Assembly: GCF_019396385.1 (NCBI RefSeq) | Contig: NZ_JAHKRN010000041.1 | Location: 16,161 to 80,160 of the forward strand | Direction: 5' to 3' | Source: Nonomuraea harbinensis | Lineage (GTDB): Bacteria; Actinomycetota; Actinomycetes; Streptosporangiales; Streptosporangiaceae | Length of the DNA stretch: 64,000 nucleotides | In this document: positions 1 to 7,890 of the stretch, in pieces | Position numbering within the stretch: position 1 is the stretch's first letter | Layout: every line of letters begins with the position of its first letter | Notes under the pieces: model-generated | The model's database searches: none | What the model was told of the DNA's origin: nothing | What the model saw: only the letters and a program-made list of their open reading frames with translations | Made by a program: the position numbers and the translations under genes

Positions 1-432
1 GGCGGCCACCTGGCCCGCCACCCGGGCCGACACGCGGAACTCCGCGAATCCGCCGCCGCCTCCGGTCCGCTCGGCCGTCAGGGCGAGCTGGTCGCCGGGG
101 ACGACCGGGCGCCGGAAGCGCATCGACCTGACGCCCGCCAGGTAGCTGATCTCGCTGGCTCCGGCCAGGGCGAAGACCACGCCGGCGAGCTGGGCCAGCG
201 CCTCGACGATCACGATCCCGGGCAGCACCGCCTCGTTCGGGAAGTGGCCCTGGAACCACAGCTCCGTGCCGGCGACGTTCTTGGTGGCCGTGCCCTTGAC
301 CCCCGGCTCCACCTTGCCGACCCGGTCCAGCAGCAGCATCGGCCAGCGGTGCGGCAGCACCGCGCGGATCTGGTCGTGGGTCAGCCCGTTCACCGGCCGC
401 AGGCCGGCGGGCTTCGCCTCGGTAACCGTCAT
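1..432 (-). CDS. FabZ-like beta-hydroxyacyl-ACP dehydratase (C-terminus cut by window edge)
   Basis: Hotdog-fold dehydratase that would remove water from a beta-hydroxyacyl-ACP to give a trans-enoyl-ACP. The 144 visible residues show the FabZ signature GHFPNEAVLPG followed by VEALAQ, giving the catalytic His at about residue 63 and Glu at about 77. The ATG at 432-430 overlaps the stop of the upstream carrier-protein gene by four bases (ATGA), so the two are probably translationally coupled. The frame is open to base 1; the last few residues and whatever follows are missing. With the adjacent ACP and ketoreductase this is a reductive module of a type II polyketide or dedicated fatty-acid system rather than the primary FAS, because it sits beside deoxysugar genes. 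The family call is firm; the pathway is inferred. Confidence 0.88.
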   Translation of the reverse strand, partial: MTVTEAKPAGLRPVNGLTHDQIRAVLPHRWPMLLLDRVGKVEPGVKGTATKNVAGTELWFQGHFPNEAVLPGIVIVEALAQLAGVVFALAGASEISYLAGVRSMRFRRPVVPGDQLALTAERTGGGGGFAEFRVSARVAGQVAA

Positions 433-719
433 CCCCGGGCCCGCAGCGCCGGGTTGATCTCGTCGGCCAGCCGCGACACCGAGCCGAAGACGGCCATCTC
501 GCTGTCGTAGAGCGCGACCCCGAACTCCGCCTCGATGGCGACGTAGAGTTCGAGCACGTCGAGGCTGTCCAGCTCCAGGCCCCGGCCGAACAGCGGCTGG
601 TCGTCGGTGATCCAGCCCGGCTCGATCTCCAGGTCGAGCCGCGAGACGATCATCTTCTTGATCTGGTCGCAGGTCTGCTGGCGTTCGGCGGCCTTCGCGC
701 GCAGTTCGTCGATGGTCAT
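429..719 (-). CDS. Discrete acyl carrier protein
   Basis: A 96-residue carrier protein that holds the growing acyl chain on a phosphopantetheine arm. The attachment Ser is about residue 52 in the motif GLELDSLDVLEL. It has the usual four-helix ACP length and an acidic helix II. I chose the ATG at 719 because AGGAGA lies five bases upstream; a longer version starting at 737 has no comparable site. The stop overlaps the start of the FabZ-like gene by four bases, and the ketoreductase gene lies 48 bp upstream on the same strand. The probable activating enzyme is the phosphopantetheinyl transferase at 12062-12772. Its sequence looks like the ACPs of reducing type II polyketide or cinnamoyl-type systems, but I cannot assign a product. 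Confidence 0.9.
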   Translation of the reverse strand: MTIDELRAKAAERQQTCDQIKKMIVSRLDLEIEPGWITDDQPLFGRGLELDSLDVLELYVAIEAEFGVALYDSEMAVFGSVSRLADEINPALRARG

Positions 720-767
720 GATTTCTCCTAAGAACACGGCCTAGTGCCTTGGGTCGGGAGGGCCGGC

Positions 768-1517
768 TCACCCGAGGCCGCCGCCGTGGGCGACGACCAC
801 CGAGCCGGACATGTACGACGCCTTGTCGGAGGCCAGGAAGCTGACGATCGAGGCGATCTCCTCGGGCCGGCCCATCCGGCCGAGGCGGATGCGCGACTCG
901 TACTGCTTCCTGATGGCGACGGGGACCTTGCGGGTCATGTCCGTGGCGACGAACCCGGGCGCGACGACGTTGGCCCGCACGCCGTGCGGGGCCGCTTCGT
1001 TGGACAGCGCGTGCGTGAAGGCGATGATGGCGCCCTTGGAGGCCACGTAGTTCGTCTGGCCGGGGAAGCCGCCGTCCAGCCCGCTGGAGGAGGACAGGGT
1101 CACGATGGAGCCGCTGCGCTGGTGCTGCATCAGCTTCAGCGCCTCCCGGCAGGTCAGGAAGGTGCCGATGAGGTTGGTGTCCACCGGGCCGCGGAACTGC
1201 TCCAGGCTCATGGCGATGAGGAAGCGGTCCTGGGTGATGCCGGCGCTGGTCACCAGCACGTCGAGGCGGCCGTGGTCGGCCCGGATCTCCCGGAACACGC
1301 GACGTACCGACTCCTCGTCGGTGACGTCCGCCCGCGCGCTCGTCGCGCTGCCGCCTTCCTCCTCGATGAGGGCGACGACCTCCTTGGCGTCCTGTTCCGA
1401 CCTGGCGTAGTTGACGATGACGTGGGCGCCCTCCCTGGCCAGGTCGAGCGCGACGGCCCGGCCGATCCCGCGCGACCCCCCTGTGACCAGGGCCACGGAG
1501 CCTTGGGTGAACAGCAT
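768..1517 (-). CDS. 3-oxoacyl-ACP reductase, FabG-type SDR
   Basis: NADPH-dependent short-chain reductase for beta-ketoacyl-ACP, 249 residues, the normal FabG length. The Rossmann motif is GGSRGIGR (about residues 13-20). The tetrad is visible as Asn about 115 (NLIG), Ser in SSSSG (about 144), Tyr 157 and Lys 161 in YVASK. The usual NAG motif is SAG here. The ATG is preceded by GGAG at a suitable distance. It is first in a minus-strand unit with the ACP and FabZ genes and diverges from the FAD monooxygenase, sharing a 105-bp promoter gap with an inverted repeat. Together the three genes could carry out the reduction and dehydration steps of polyene or alkyl-chain formation on a carrier protein. 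Confidence 0.9.
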   Translation of the reverse strand: MLFTQGSVALVTGGSRGIGRAVALDLAREGAHVIVNYARSEQDAKEVVALIEEEGGSATSARADVTDEESVRRVFREIRADHGRLDVLVTSAGITQDRFLIAMSLEQFRGPVDTNLIGTFLTCREALKLMQHQRSGSIVTLSSSSGLDGGFPGQTNYVASKGAIIAFTHALSNEAAPHGVRANVVAPGFVATDMTRKVPVAIRKQYESRIRLGRMGRPEEIASIVSFLASDKASYMSGSVVVAHGGGLG

Positions 1518-1585
1518 CGGCGTCTCCAGGAATTCGGCAATCGCAGAATGACTTGTCTGGATCTACCCCATGTAAGCTACTAACT

Positions 1586-1619
1586 GGGGATATCACGCCT
1601 GTATCATGCGGATATCCCC
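1586..1619. promoter_or_regulatory. Inverted repeat in divergent promoter, candidate operator
   Basis: Perfect 9-bp arms GGGGATATC (1586-1594) and GATATCCCC (1611-1619) with a 16-base spacer, in the gap between the ketoreductase and FAD monooxygenase genes and ending three bases before the latter's assigned TTG. The position suits an operator controlling one or both divergent units. It lacks the T-run of an intrinsic terminator and no gene ends here. The binding protein is unknown; the cluster SARP is one candidate. Confidence 0.5.
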
Positions 1620-1622
1620 GCA

Positions 1623-3251
1623 TTGACTGAGGTAATCGACATATTCGATGCTGACGCCATGGATCAGCGCGAGGCCGATGTATTGGTGGTCGGGGGCGGG
1701 CCCGTCGGATTGTCCGCGGCCATCGAGCTTTCCCGCCACGGAATATCCACCTTGCTGGTCGAAAAACACGAGGGGACGTCGCATTTCCCCAAGGCCCGGC
1801 TCATCACCACCCGCACGATGGAGATTTTCCGTTCGTGGGGAATTCAGGACGAGGTAGAAGCCGTGGGAATGCCGCGCGAGGAGTTCCTCGCCGTGGGCGT
1901 CGGCAGCTCGCTGACCGCGGACGACTTCGTACGGTCGGCGGCGGCGTTGCGGCGCGACGCCCCGCACAGCCCCACCTACACCTTCCTCTGCTCCCAGGAC
2001 CTGCTGGAGGTCATCCTGCGCCGCACCGCCGAGTCGGGGCCGGCGACGGAGGTAAGGTTCGGCACCACCATGACCTCGATGCGCGAGGTCGCGGGCGGCG
2101 TCGAGGCGGTCGTCTCGGGCGGCGGCGAGGAGACCCTGGTGCGCTGCCGGTACGTGGTCGCCGCCGACGGCAGCCGCAGCGGGGTGCGCGACTCGCTCGG
2201 CATCAAGGCCGAGGGGCCGCCGGTACTCGGCCACATGATCAGCATCATGTTCGAGGCCGACCTGGGCTTCCTGCCCCGCGACCGGCGGGCCGCGCTGTCC
2301 TTCCTGCGCGACCCCCCGTGCGCCGTGGAGGCGGTCGACAGCGGGCGGCGGTGGATGGTGCAGACCGGGTACGAGCCCGAGGAGGGCGGCAGCCCGGCCG
2401 ACTTCACCGAGGAGGCGTGCCTGGCCGCCGTGCGCGCCGCCGTCGGCGTGCCCGGCCTGCCGGTCACCATCCTCGGCGTGATGCCCTGGCTGCAGCAGGC
2501 CAAGGTCGCCGACGGCTTCCAGTCCGGCCGGGTCTTCCTGGCCGGGGACGCCGCGCACGTGGCGACGCCCCAGGGCGGGTTCGGCATGAACTGCGGTATC
2601 CAGGACGCCCACAACCTGGCCTGGAAGCTGGCCGCCGTGCTGCGCGGCGCGGCGGGCCCGGCGCTGCTGGACACCTACACGGCCGAACGGCGTCCGGTCG
2701 CCGTGTGGACCGTGGACGAGAGCCTGAACAACGCCCTGATCACCTTCAACATGATGGAGGGGCGGCTGTCCATGCGGGAGGCCGTCGACCAGCAGGCGGG
2801 CCGGCGCAGCTGCGAAGGGCTGGTGCTCGGCTTCGCGTACGAGTCCGCGGCCGTGGTCCCGGACGGCACTCCCGCCCCCGCGCCCGCCGACCCCTACCGC
2901 ACCTACGTCCCCTCGGCCCGGCCCGGCCACCGCGCCCCCCACGTGTGGCTGACCGGCCCCGGCGGGCAGGTCTCGACCCTGGACCTGCTCGGCCCCCGCT
3001 TCACCCTGATGACGGCGGACCCCGCGTGGGCGCGCGCCTCCGCCCAGACCGGCGCCGACCTGGCCACGGTCCGAATCTCCCCCACCGCCCCGTACAGCTC
3101 GGGGACCTGGACGGAGGAGTACGGCGTCGGCGAGGCCGGCGCGGTCCTCATCCGCCCGGACGGCCATGTCGCCTGGCGAACCACGTCCCCTCCGCACGAC
3201 GCGGCGCAAGAGCTGTCCACAGCGCTCTCGGCCGTCCTCGCCCGGAACTGA
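1623..3251 (+). CDS. FAD-dependent aromatic polyketide hydroxylase
   Basis: Group A flavoprotein monooxygenase (PF01494), 542 residues, in the style of RdmE, TetX and PgaE enzymes that hydroxylate polycyclic polyketides using NAD(P)H and O2. Visible motifs are the dinucleotide fold VVGGGPVGLSAAIELSR near the N-terminus, the DG motif around ADGSRSGVR, and the second FAD motif GRVFLAGDAAHVATPQGGFG. The C-terminal thioredoxin-like domain typical of the family is present. The start is uncertain: TTG at 1623 or ATG at 1659 (MDQREADVLVVGGGP) both work, and neither has a clear ribosome site, so the mRNA may be leaderless or nearly so. It converges on the SARP gene. The substrate is not determinable here. 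Confidence 0.9.
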   Translation: MTEVIDIFDADAMDQREADVLVVGGGPVGLSAAIELSRHGISTLLVEKHEGTSHFPKARLITTRTMEIFRSWGIQDEVEAVGMPREEFLAVGVGSSLTADDFVRSAAALRRDAPHSPTYTFLCSQDLLEVILRRTAESGPATEVRFGTTMTSMREVAGGVEAVVSGGGEETLVRCRYVVAADGSRSGVRDSLGIKAEGPPVLGHMISIMFEADLGFLPRDRRAALSFLRDPPCAVEAVDSGRRWMVQTGYEPEEGGSPADFTEEACLAAVRAAVGVPGLPVTILGVMPWLQQAKVADGFQSGRVFLAGDAAHVATPQGGFGMNCGIQDAHNLAWKLAAVLRGAAGPALLDTYTAERRPVAVWTVDESLNNALITFNMMEGRLSMREAVDQQAGRRSCEGLVLGFAYESAAVVPDGTPAPAPADPYRTYVPSARPGHRAPHVWLTGPGGQVSTLDLLGPRFTLMTADPAWARASAQTGADLATVRISPTAPYSSGTWTEEYGVGEAGAVLIRPDGHVAWRTTSPPHDAAQELSTALSAVLARN

Positions 3252-3360
3252 CACCCGCCCCGACCGCGAGCGCGCAGGTCAAAGGCACCCCGAACGCGGG
3301 CGCGCAGAGCATGGGCGCGGTGCACGCGGGCGACGCGGACGCAGGGAGCGGCCGCGCGGG

Positions 3361-4800
3361 TCAGACACGGGCGACGCGGGTGCGGAGGCGGGCGGCGCCG
3401 AGGCGGAGGGAGAGCGGGTTGCCGCAGGAGGTGGCGACGAGGTCGGTCACCGCCTCGGGGCCGAGCGCCGTGCCCGCCGCGCCCACGAGCATGTCCGCCA
3501 GCTCACGCGCCGCCTCCTCCCCCAGCGGCGCGAGGAACACGCGGTGCGCGCCCTGCCTGGCGACCAGGTCGTCCAGCGGGTCGGCGCTGGTCACCACGAC
3601 CCGGCAGCCCGCGCCGCCCGGTAACAGGGACGCCACCTCGTCGCCGTCGCCGGCGTTGTCCAGCACCACCAGCATCCTTCGGCGGGCGGTCCGGCTGCGG
3701 TACAGGGCCACCTTCTCGGCGTGGTCGGCGGGAAGGTCACGCTCGCCGAGCGCCCGCAGGAACCGGTCCAGCACGGCGTGGCCCTCGATGCCCGCGAGGT
3801 CGGCGAAGAGCTGGCCGTCGGGGAACCAGTCGATCCTGGCGTGCGCCCACCGCAGCACCAGCGTGGTCTTGCCGACCCCCGGCGGACCGGTGACCACAAG
3901 AGCGCCGGGCGCCTCCCGGCCGGGCCGCAGGGCGGCGTCGAGCCCGGCCAGCTCCCCGTCCCTGCCCACGAACGGCAGCACCTGCGGCGGCAGCTGGCTG
4001 GGCACGACCGGGGCGGGCCGCTGCGCGGGCGGGCGCATCAGCGCGGTCTCGTCGCGCAGGATCTGCTCGTGCAGCCGCCGCAGCGCGGGCCCCGGCTCCA
4101 GGCCGATCTGCTCCAGCAGGAAGCGCCGCGTCTCCTGGTACGTGCGCAGCGCCTCGGCCCGGCGCCCGGCGCGGTACTGGGCCAGCATCAGCTGGGCGCG
4201 CACCCGCTCGCGGAACGGCGACTCGGCGACCAGGGCGAGCAGCTCGGGGATCACCTGATGGTGCCTGCCCAGCTCGATCTCCAGCTCCAGGCACGTCTCC
4301 AGCGCCTCCAGCCGCCACTCGGCCATCCGCGCGACGTCGTACCGCAGCCCTCTGAGGTCCTCGAACGGGCTGCCGCTCCACAGCGCCAGCGCCTCGCGCA
4401 GCAGCGTGACGGCGCCCTGCTGGTCGCGGGCGGCCTGCTCGCGCGCCCGCGCCACCATGGCGGTGAACCTGAGCCAGTCGATGCTGTCGTCGGGCGCCCG
4501 CAGGAGATAGCCGGGGCTGGAGGTCTCGATCACGCCCGCGCCGAGCCTGCGGCGCAGCCGTGACACGCAGATCGCGACCTGCCGCCAGGCGCTGCGCGGC
4601 GCGGAGCCGGCCCACACCGCCTCGACCAGCCGGTCCACGCTGATCACCCGGTTGGCGTTGAGGAGCAGGCAGGCGAGGATGGCCAGCTCCCTGTTGGCGC
4701 TCATCGGCAGCTCGTCGCCGTCCTTGAACACCCGGAGCGGCCCCAGCACGCGGAACTCGAAGGCGGGCCCCGGCGCGGGCCCGGACAGCGGCGCGCCCAT
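3361..4800 (-). CDS. SARP-family transcriptional regulator with truncated NB-ARC domain
   Basis: Cluster-situated activator of the AfsR/DnrI/RedD type, 479 residues. It has an N-terminal winged-helix OmpR-like DNA-binding domain (about 14-100), a bacterial transcriptional activation domain (about 108-250), and an ATPase segment with P-loop GPPGVGKTT at about 305-313. The protein stops before the TPR array of full-length AfsR, so it is intermediate between small SARPs (about 280 aa) and AfsR (about 1,000 aa). Its ATG overlaps the glycosyltransferase stop by one base (TGATG), so the two are co-translated. SARPs bind heptameric direct repeats near the -35 region; candidate repeats lie at 6057-6118, 9766-9823 and 12876-12937. 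Confidence 0.9.
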   Translation of the reverse strand: MGAPLSGPAPGPAFEFRVLGPLRVFKDGDELPMSANRELAILACLLLNANRVISVDRLVEAVWAGSAPRSAWRQVAICVSRLRRRLGAGVIETSSPGYLLRAPDDSIDWLRFTAMVARAREQAARDQQGAVTLLREALALWSGSPFEDLRGLRYDVARMAEWRLEALETCLELEIELGRHHQVIPELLALVAESPFRERVRAQLMLAQYRAGRRAEALRTYQETRRFLLEQIGLEPGPALRRLHEQILRDETALMRPPAQRPAPVVPSQLPPQVLPFVGRDGELAGLDAALRPGREAPGALVVTGPPGVGKTTLVLRWAHARIDWFPDGQLFADLAGIEGHAVLDRFLRALGERDLPADHAEKVALYRSRTARRRMLVVLDNAGDGDEVASLLPGGAGCRVVVTSADPLDDLVARQGAHRVFLAPLGEEAARELADMLVGAAGTALGPEAVTDLVATSCGNPLSLRLGAARLRTRVARV

Positions 4801-5987
4801 CAGGCGGCCCCGGCCGCGCGGCGCCGGAGCACGTCGGCGGCCCGTGAGGTGCCGCCGGCGGCCCTGATGTCGCGGCGCATCGCCTCGGCGTTGCGGCGCG
4901 ACTCCGGGTCAGCCGCCACCGCGAGGACCGCGTCGACCAGGCTCTCCGGGGTCAGCTCGGCCGGCTCGACGACCCGGCCGAGCCCCAGCTCGCCGATCCG
5001 CCGCGCGGCCGGCCGGTCGACGGCCGTGGCCGGCACCACGACCATCGGGCAGCCCCAGTAGAGGGCCTCCATGGCCGTGCCCATGCCGCCGTGGGTGACC
5101 GCCACCGAGGCGTGTTCGAGCACGCGCAGGTGGGACACCCACCGGCGCACCTCGATCGTGGGCGGCAGCGGGCCCAGCTCGGCCGGGTCCATGCCGTCGC
5201 CCAGCGTCACCACGCCGTGCCAGGGCAGCTCGGCGAAGGCGCGCACGCAGGTGCGCACCAGGTCGGGCCGCCCGCTGGCGACGGTGCCGAAGGACAGCAG
5301 CGCGACCGGCAGCCCGTCGCCCGGCGGCTCCCATCCGGACAGGAAGGCCCGCTCTCCCAGGCACGGTCCGACGAAGGCGAACCGCTCGTCGAAGGTCTCG
5401 CCGGCGAACTGGAACGAGCGCGGCAGGGTGACCAGGTTGGAGTCCTGGACCTCCCACCACAGCTCGGCCGGGTCGGCCTCGACGCCGTGCGCGAGCGCCA
5501 GGTCCCGCGTCCTGCCGAGCATGTCGTCGACCCAGCCGGGCAGCTCCCGCTCCGCTTCCTGCCCGCCGTAGATGGACGAGAGGTACGAGAAGTGGGCGTT
5601 GGACGCGAACACCGGGATCAGCTGCGTGGCCGGGAGCTTCCACTTCCTGGCCAGGACGCGGCCGGCGTGCAGGATCGAGATGTCGTAGACGATCAGGTCG
5701 GGCCGGTCGCGCAGCCGCTCGGCCGCCCGCAGCATCGCCGCGCTCTCGTCCAGGAAAAGGGAGAGCAGGCCCAGCGGGTCGTCCTCCAGCTTGCGCAGAT
5801 CCACCGACTGGTAGGCCGAGTCGTAGCAGAGCACCGTGGCGCCCGCGCTCTCGATCTGAGGCGCCATCGAGCGCGCGGTCATATAAGTGACCCGGTTTCC
5901 CCGGCGGACCAATTCGGCGACCACGGCAAGGTGGGGAATCACATGACCGTGATCGGGCTGACACATGAAAAGAAAGTGCCGTGTCAT
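4800..5987 (-). CDS. MGT-family glycosyltransferase (GT1, OleD/OleI-like)
   Basis: GT-B fold glycosyltransferase, 395 residues, of the macrolide glycosyltransferase family. The N-terminal acceptor domain carries a DHGHVIPH motif near residues 12-19 with the catalytic His. The C-terminal donor domain has VTHGGMGTAMEALYWG, the nucleotide-sugar binding region. It could attach the amino sugar made by the neighbouring genes. Its nearest look-alikes, such as OleD, glucosylate and inactivate antibiotics, so self-protection is also possible. GGGAG lies at the right distance before the ATG. It is the first gene of a unit with the SARP and diverges from the aminotransferase gene. Confidence 0.88.
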   Translation of the reverse strand: MTRHFLFMCQPDHGHVIPHLAVVAELVRRGNRVTYMTARSMAPQIESAGATVLCYDSAYQSVDLRKLEDDPLGLLSLFLDESAAMLRAAERLRDRPDLIVYDISILHAGRVLARKWKLPATQLIPVFASNAHFSYLSSIYGGQEAERELPGWVDDMLGRTRDLALAHGVEADPAELWWEVQDSNLVTLPRSFQFAGETFDERFAFVGPCLGERAFLSGWEPPGDGLPVALLSFGTVASGRPDLVRTCVRAFAELPWHGVVTLGDGMDPAELGPLPPTIEVRRWVSHLRVLEHASVAVTHGGMGTAMEALYWGCPMVVVPATAVDRPAARRIGELGLGRVVEPAELTPESLVDAVLAVAADPESRRNAEAMRRDIRAAGGTSRAADVLRRRAAGAA

Positions 5988-6056
5988 GTCAACTCTCCCG
6001 CTGGTTCAGCGTATCGGTCGCTCACTCAAGCTAATGATCGGCCGCCGGAAGGCAGC

Positions 6057-6118
6057 ACCCCTAAACTCCCCCTCACCGCGCTTCGCCTCCCCCTGAATCC
6101 ACCCCCATTCCTAGGGGT
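6057..6118. promoter_or_regulatory. Array of CCCC-type heptamers in divergent promoter, candidate SARP sites
   Basis: Between the glycosyltransferase and aminotransferase genes lie ACCCCTA (6057), TCCCCCT (6067), TCCCCCT (6088), ACCCCCA (6101) and the inverted TAGGGGT (6112). Successive steps are 10, 21, 13 and 11 bases, near multiples of a helical turn. This resembles SARP operators built from heptamers with 11- or 22-bp periods. The motif family recurs in other promoters of the cluster. This is inference from pattern only. Confidence 0.45.
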
Positions 6119-6172
6119 TCCGCGCGGCCTGCGGCGCTGTTTACCCTGGCCGCAATTGCGAGGAGGACGACG

Positions 6173-7273
6173 ATGCCCACGCGGGTCTGGGACTATCTAC
6201 CGGAATACGAATCCGAGCGAGCGGACATCATCGACGCCGTCGAGACCGTGTTCCGCTCCGGTCAGCTCGTTCTGGGCGAGAGCGTGCGCTCCTTCGAGGC
6301 GGAGTTCGCCGCCTACCACGGGGTGCGCCACTGCGTGAGCGTCGACAACGGCACCAACGCCATCAAGCTGGCCCTGCAGGCGCTGGGCGTGGGCAGGGGC
6401 GACGAGGTCGTCACCGTGGCCAACACCGCCGCGCCGACCGTGGTCGCCGTCGACGCGGTAGGGGCGGTCCCGGTCTTCGTCGACGTCGACCCTCGGACGT
6501 ACCTGATGGACGTCGCCCAGGTGGAGGCGGCCCTCACGCCGCGGACGCGGTGCCTGCTGCCCGTCCACCTGTACGGCCAGTGCGTCGACATGGCGCCGCT
6601 GGAGCGGCTGGCGGCCCGCCACGACCTGGTGATACTCGAAGACTGCGCGCAGGCCCACGGCGCCCGCCACCACGGCAGGCCGGCGGGGTCGATCGGCCAC
6701 GCGGCGGCGTTCTCCTTCTACCCGACCAAGGTGCTGGGCGCCTACGGCGACGGCGGCGCGACGATCACCTCCGACGGCGAGGTCGACCGCGCGCTGCGGC
6801 GGCTGCGCTACTACGGCATGGAGGAGACCTACTACGTCGTCGAGACGCCGGGCCACAACGCCCGCCTGGACGAGGTGCAGGCGGAGATCCTGCGCCGCAA
6901 GCTGACCCGGCTCGACCGCTACGTCGCCGGCCGGAGGGCGGTGGCCGCCCGCTACGCCGACGGCCTGGCCGGCACCGGCCTGGTGCTGCCCGAGACCGCC
7001 GAGGGCAACGAGCACGCCTACTACCTGTACGTGGTGCGCCATCCGCGGCGCGACGAGATCATCGAGGCGCTGCGCGGGTACGACATCCACCTCAACATCA
7101 GCTACCCGTGGCCGGTGCACACCATGAAGGGCTTCGCGCACCTGGGTCACGCGCCGGGCAGCCTCCCGGTCACCGAGGCGCTGGCCGGGGAGATCTTCTC
7201 GCTGCCGATGTACCCGTCGCTGCCGCCCGGCCTCCAGGAGAAGGTCATCTCCGCGCTCCGCGACGTCCTGTGA
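6173..7273 (+). CDS. dTDP-sugar C-3 aminotransferase (DnrJ/EvaB type, DegT family)
   Basis: PLP-dependent sugar aminotransferase, 366 residues, that would install the C-3 amino group of a TDP-2,6-dideoxy-3-keto sugar. The PLP-binding Lys is about residue 186 in FYPTKVLGAYGDGG, and EDCAQAHGAR is the DegT signature. It reads like DnrJ (daunosamine) almost motif for motif, including the opening VWDYLPEYE and the ending LPMYPSLP. The ATG is preceded by GAGGAGG. It faces the epimerase gene with only four bases between the stops. In the EvaA-E scheme this acts after the 2,3-dehydratase and before C-methylation and epimerisation. Confidence 0.92.
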   Translation: MPTRVWDYLPEYESERADIIDAVETVFRSGQLVLGESVRSFEAEFAAYHGVRHCVSVDNGTNAIKLALQALGVGRGDEVVTVANTAAPTVVAVDAVGAVPVFVDVDPRTYLMDVAQVEAALTPRTRCLLPVHLYGQCVDMAPLERLAARHDLVILEDCAQAHGARHHGRPAGSIGHAAAFSFYPTKVLGAYGDGGATITSDGEVDRALRRLRYYGMEETYYVVETPGHNARLDEVQAEILRRKLTRLDRYVAGRRAVAARYADGLAGTGLVLPETAEGNEHAYYLYVVRHPRRDEIIEALRGYDIHLNISYPWPVHTMKGFAHLGHAPGSLPVTEALAGEIFSLPMYPSLPPGLQEKVISALRDVL

Positions 7274-7277
7274 CAGC

Positions 7278-7850
7278 TCAGGAGGTGTACTCCGGCAGCA
7301 GGCCGGCCGCCGCGGCCTCGCCCAGGGTGCGCGCGGTCCTGTCGCGTTCCGAGAGGATCGGCGGCGGGCCGGCGGGCAGCCGCAGCCCGATCTCCTCGTC
7401 GAACACCGAGAGCGTCAGCTCGTTCTCCGCGCGGTACTCCGCCGAGAGCAGGTAGCTCACCACGGTGTCGTCCTCCAGCGCGACGAAGGCGTGGCCGACG
7501 CCGGGCGGGAAGTAGACGGCGCGGCCGTTGCCGGCGGTCAGTTCCACCTCGTCCCACCGGGCGAACGTCGGCGACCCCACCCGCAGGTCCACCACCAGGT
7601 CGAGGACCCGCCCTCCCGCGCAGTAGACGTACTTGGCGGTGCCGGGCGGCGTGAGCGTGTAGTGGATGCCGCGCACCACGCCGCGCCGGGAGACGTTCCT
7701 GCTGGCCTGCGCGACGGGGAACAGCGGCCGCCCGACCGCGGCCACGAACGCCCTCTCCTGGTAAGGCGAGGCGAAGTCGCCCCGCTCGTCGCGGAAGACG
7801 TCCGGATCGAACGCGTACGCGCCGGTCACGGCGAGCTCACGGTGCCTCAC
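7278..7850 (-). CDS. dTDP-4-keto-6-deoxyhexose 5- or 3,5-epimerase (RmlC/EvaD family)
   Basis: Cupin epimerase, 190 residues, that converts the D- into the L-sugar series at the 4-keto stage. The catalytic base His is residue 63 (RGIHYT) and the Tyr is residue 133 (VSYLLSAEYR), both at canonical RmlC numbering; GVGHAFVALED is also conserved. The GTG start follows GGAGGG. In vancosamine-type pathways the equivalent EvaD acts at C-5 only, and I expect the same here because C-3 is quaternary after methylation. It lies 40 bp downstream of the C-methyltransferase gene on the same strand, so the two probably form one transcript. Confidence 0.9.
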   Translation of the reverse strand: MRHRELAVTGAYAFDPDVFRDERGDFASPYQERAFVAAVGRPLFPVAQASRNVSRRGVVRGIHYTLTPPGTAKYVYCAGGRVLDLVVDLRVGSPTFARWDEVELTAGNGRAVYFPPGVGHAFVALEDDTVVSYLLSAEYRAENELTLSVFDEEIGLRLPAGPPPILSERDRTARTLGEAAAAGLLPEYTS

Positions 7851-7890
7851 GGGCGCCCTCCGGCCCGCCGCGCACGGCCGGGGCCCACGG

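Noticed and set aside
3252..3360. Terminator or small gene between the monooxygenase and SARP genes
   Set aside because: The gap is GC-rich with loose CGCGGGCG-type repeats, but no strong hairpin or start with a ribosome site was found.
1835..4258. Very long open frame of 807 residues on the plus strand across the monooxygenase and SARP genes
   Set aside because: Its composition is Arg/Ala/Gly/Pro-rich with no domain, and it is out of frame with two clear genes on either strand; it is a high-GC shadow frame.
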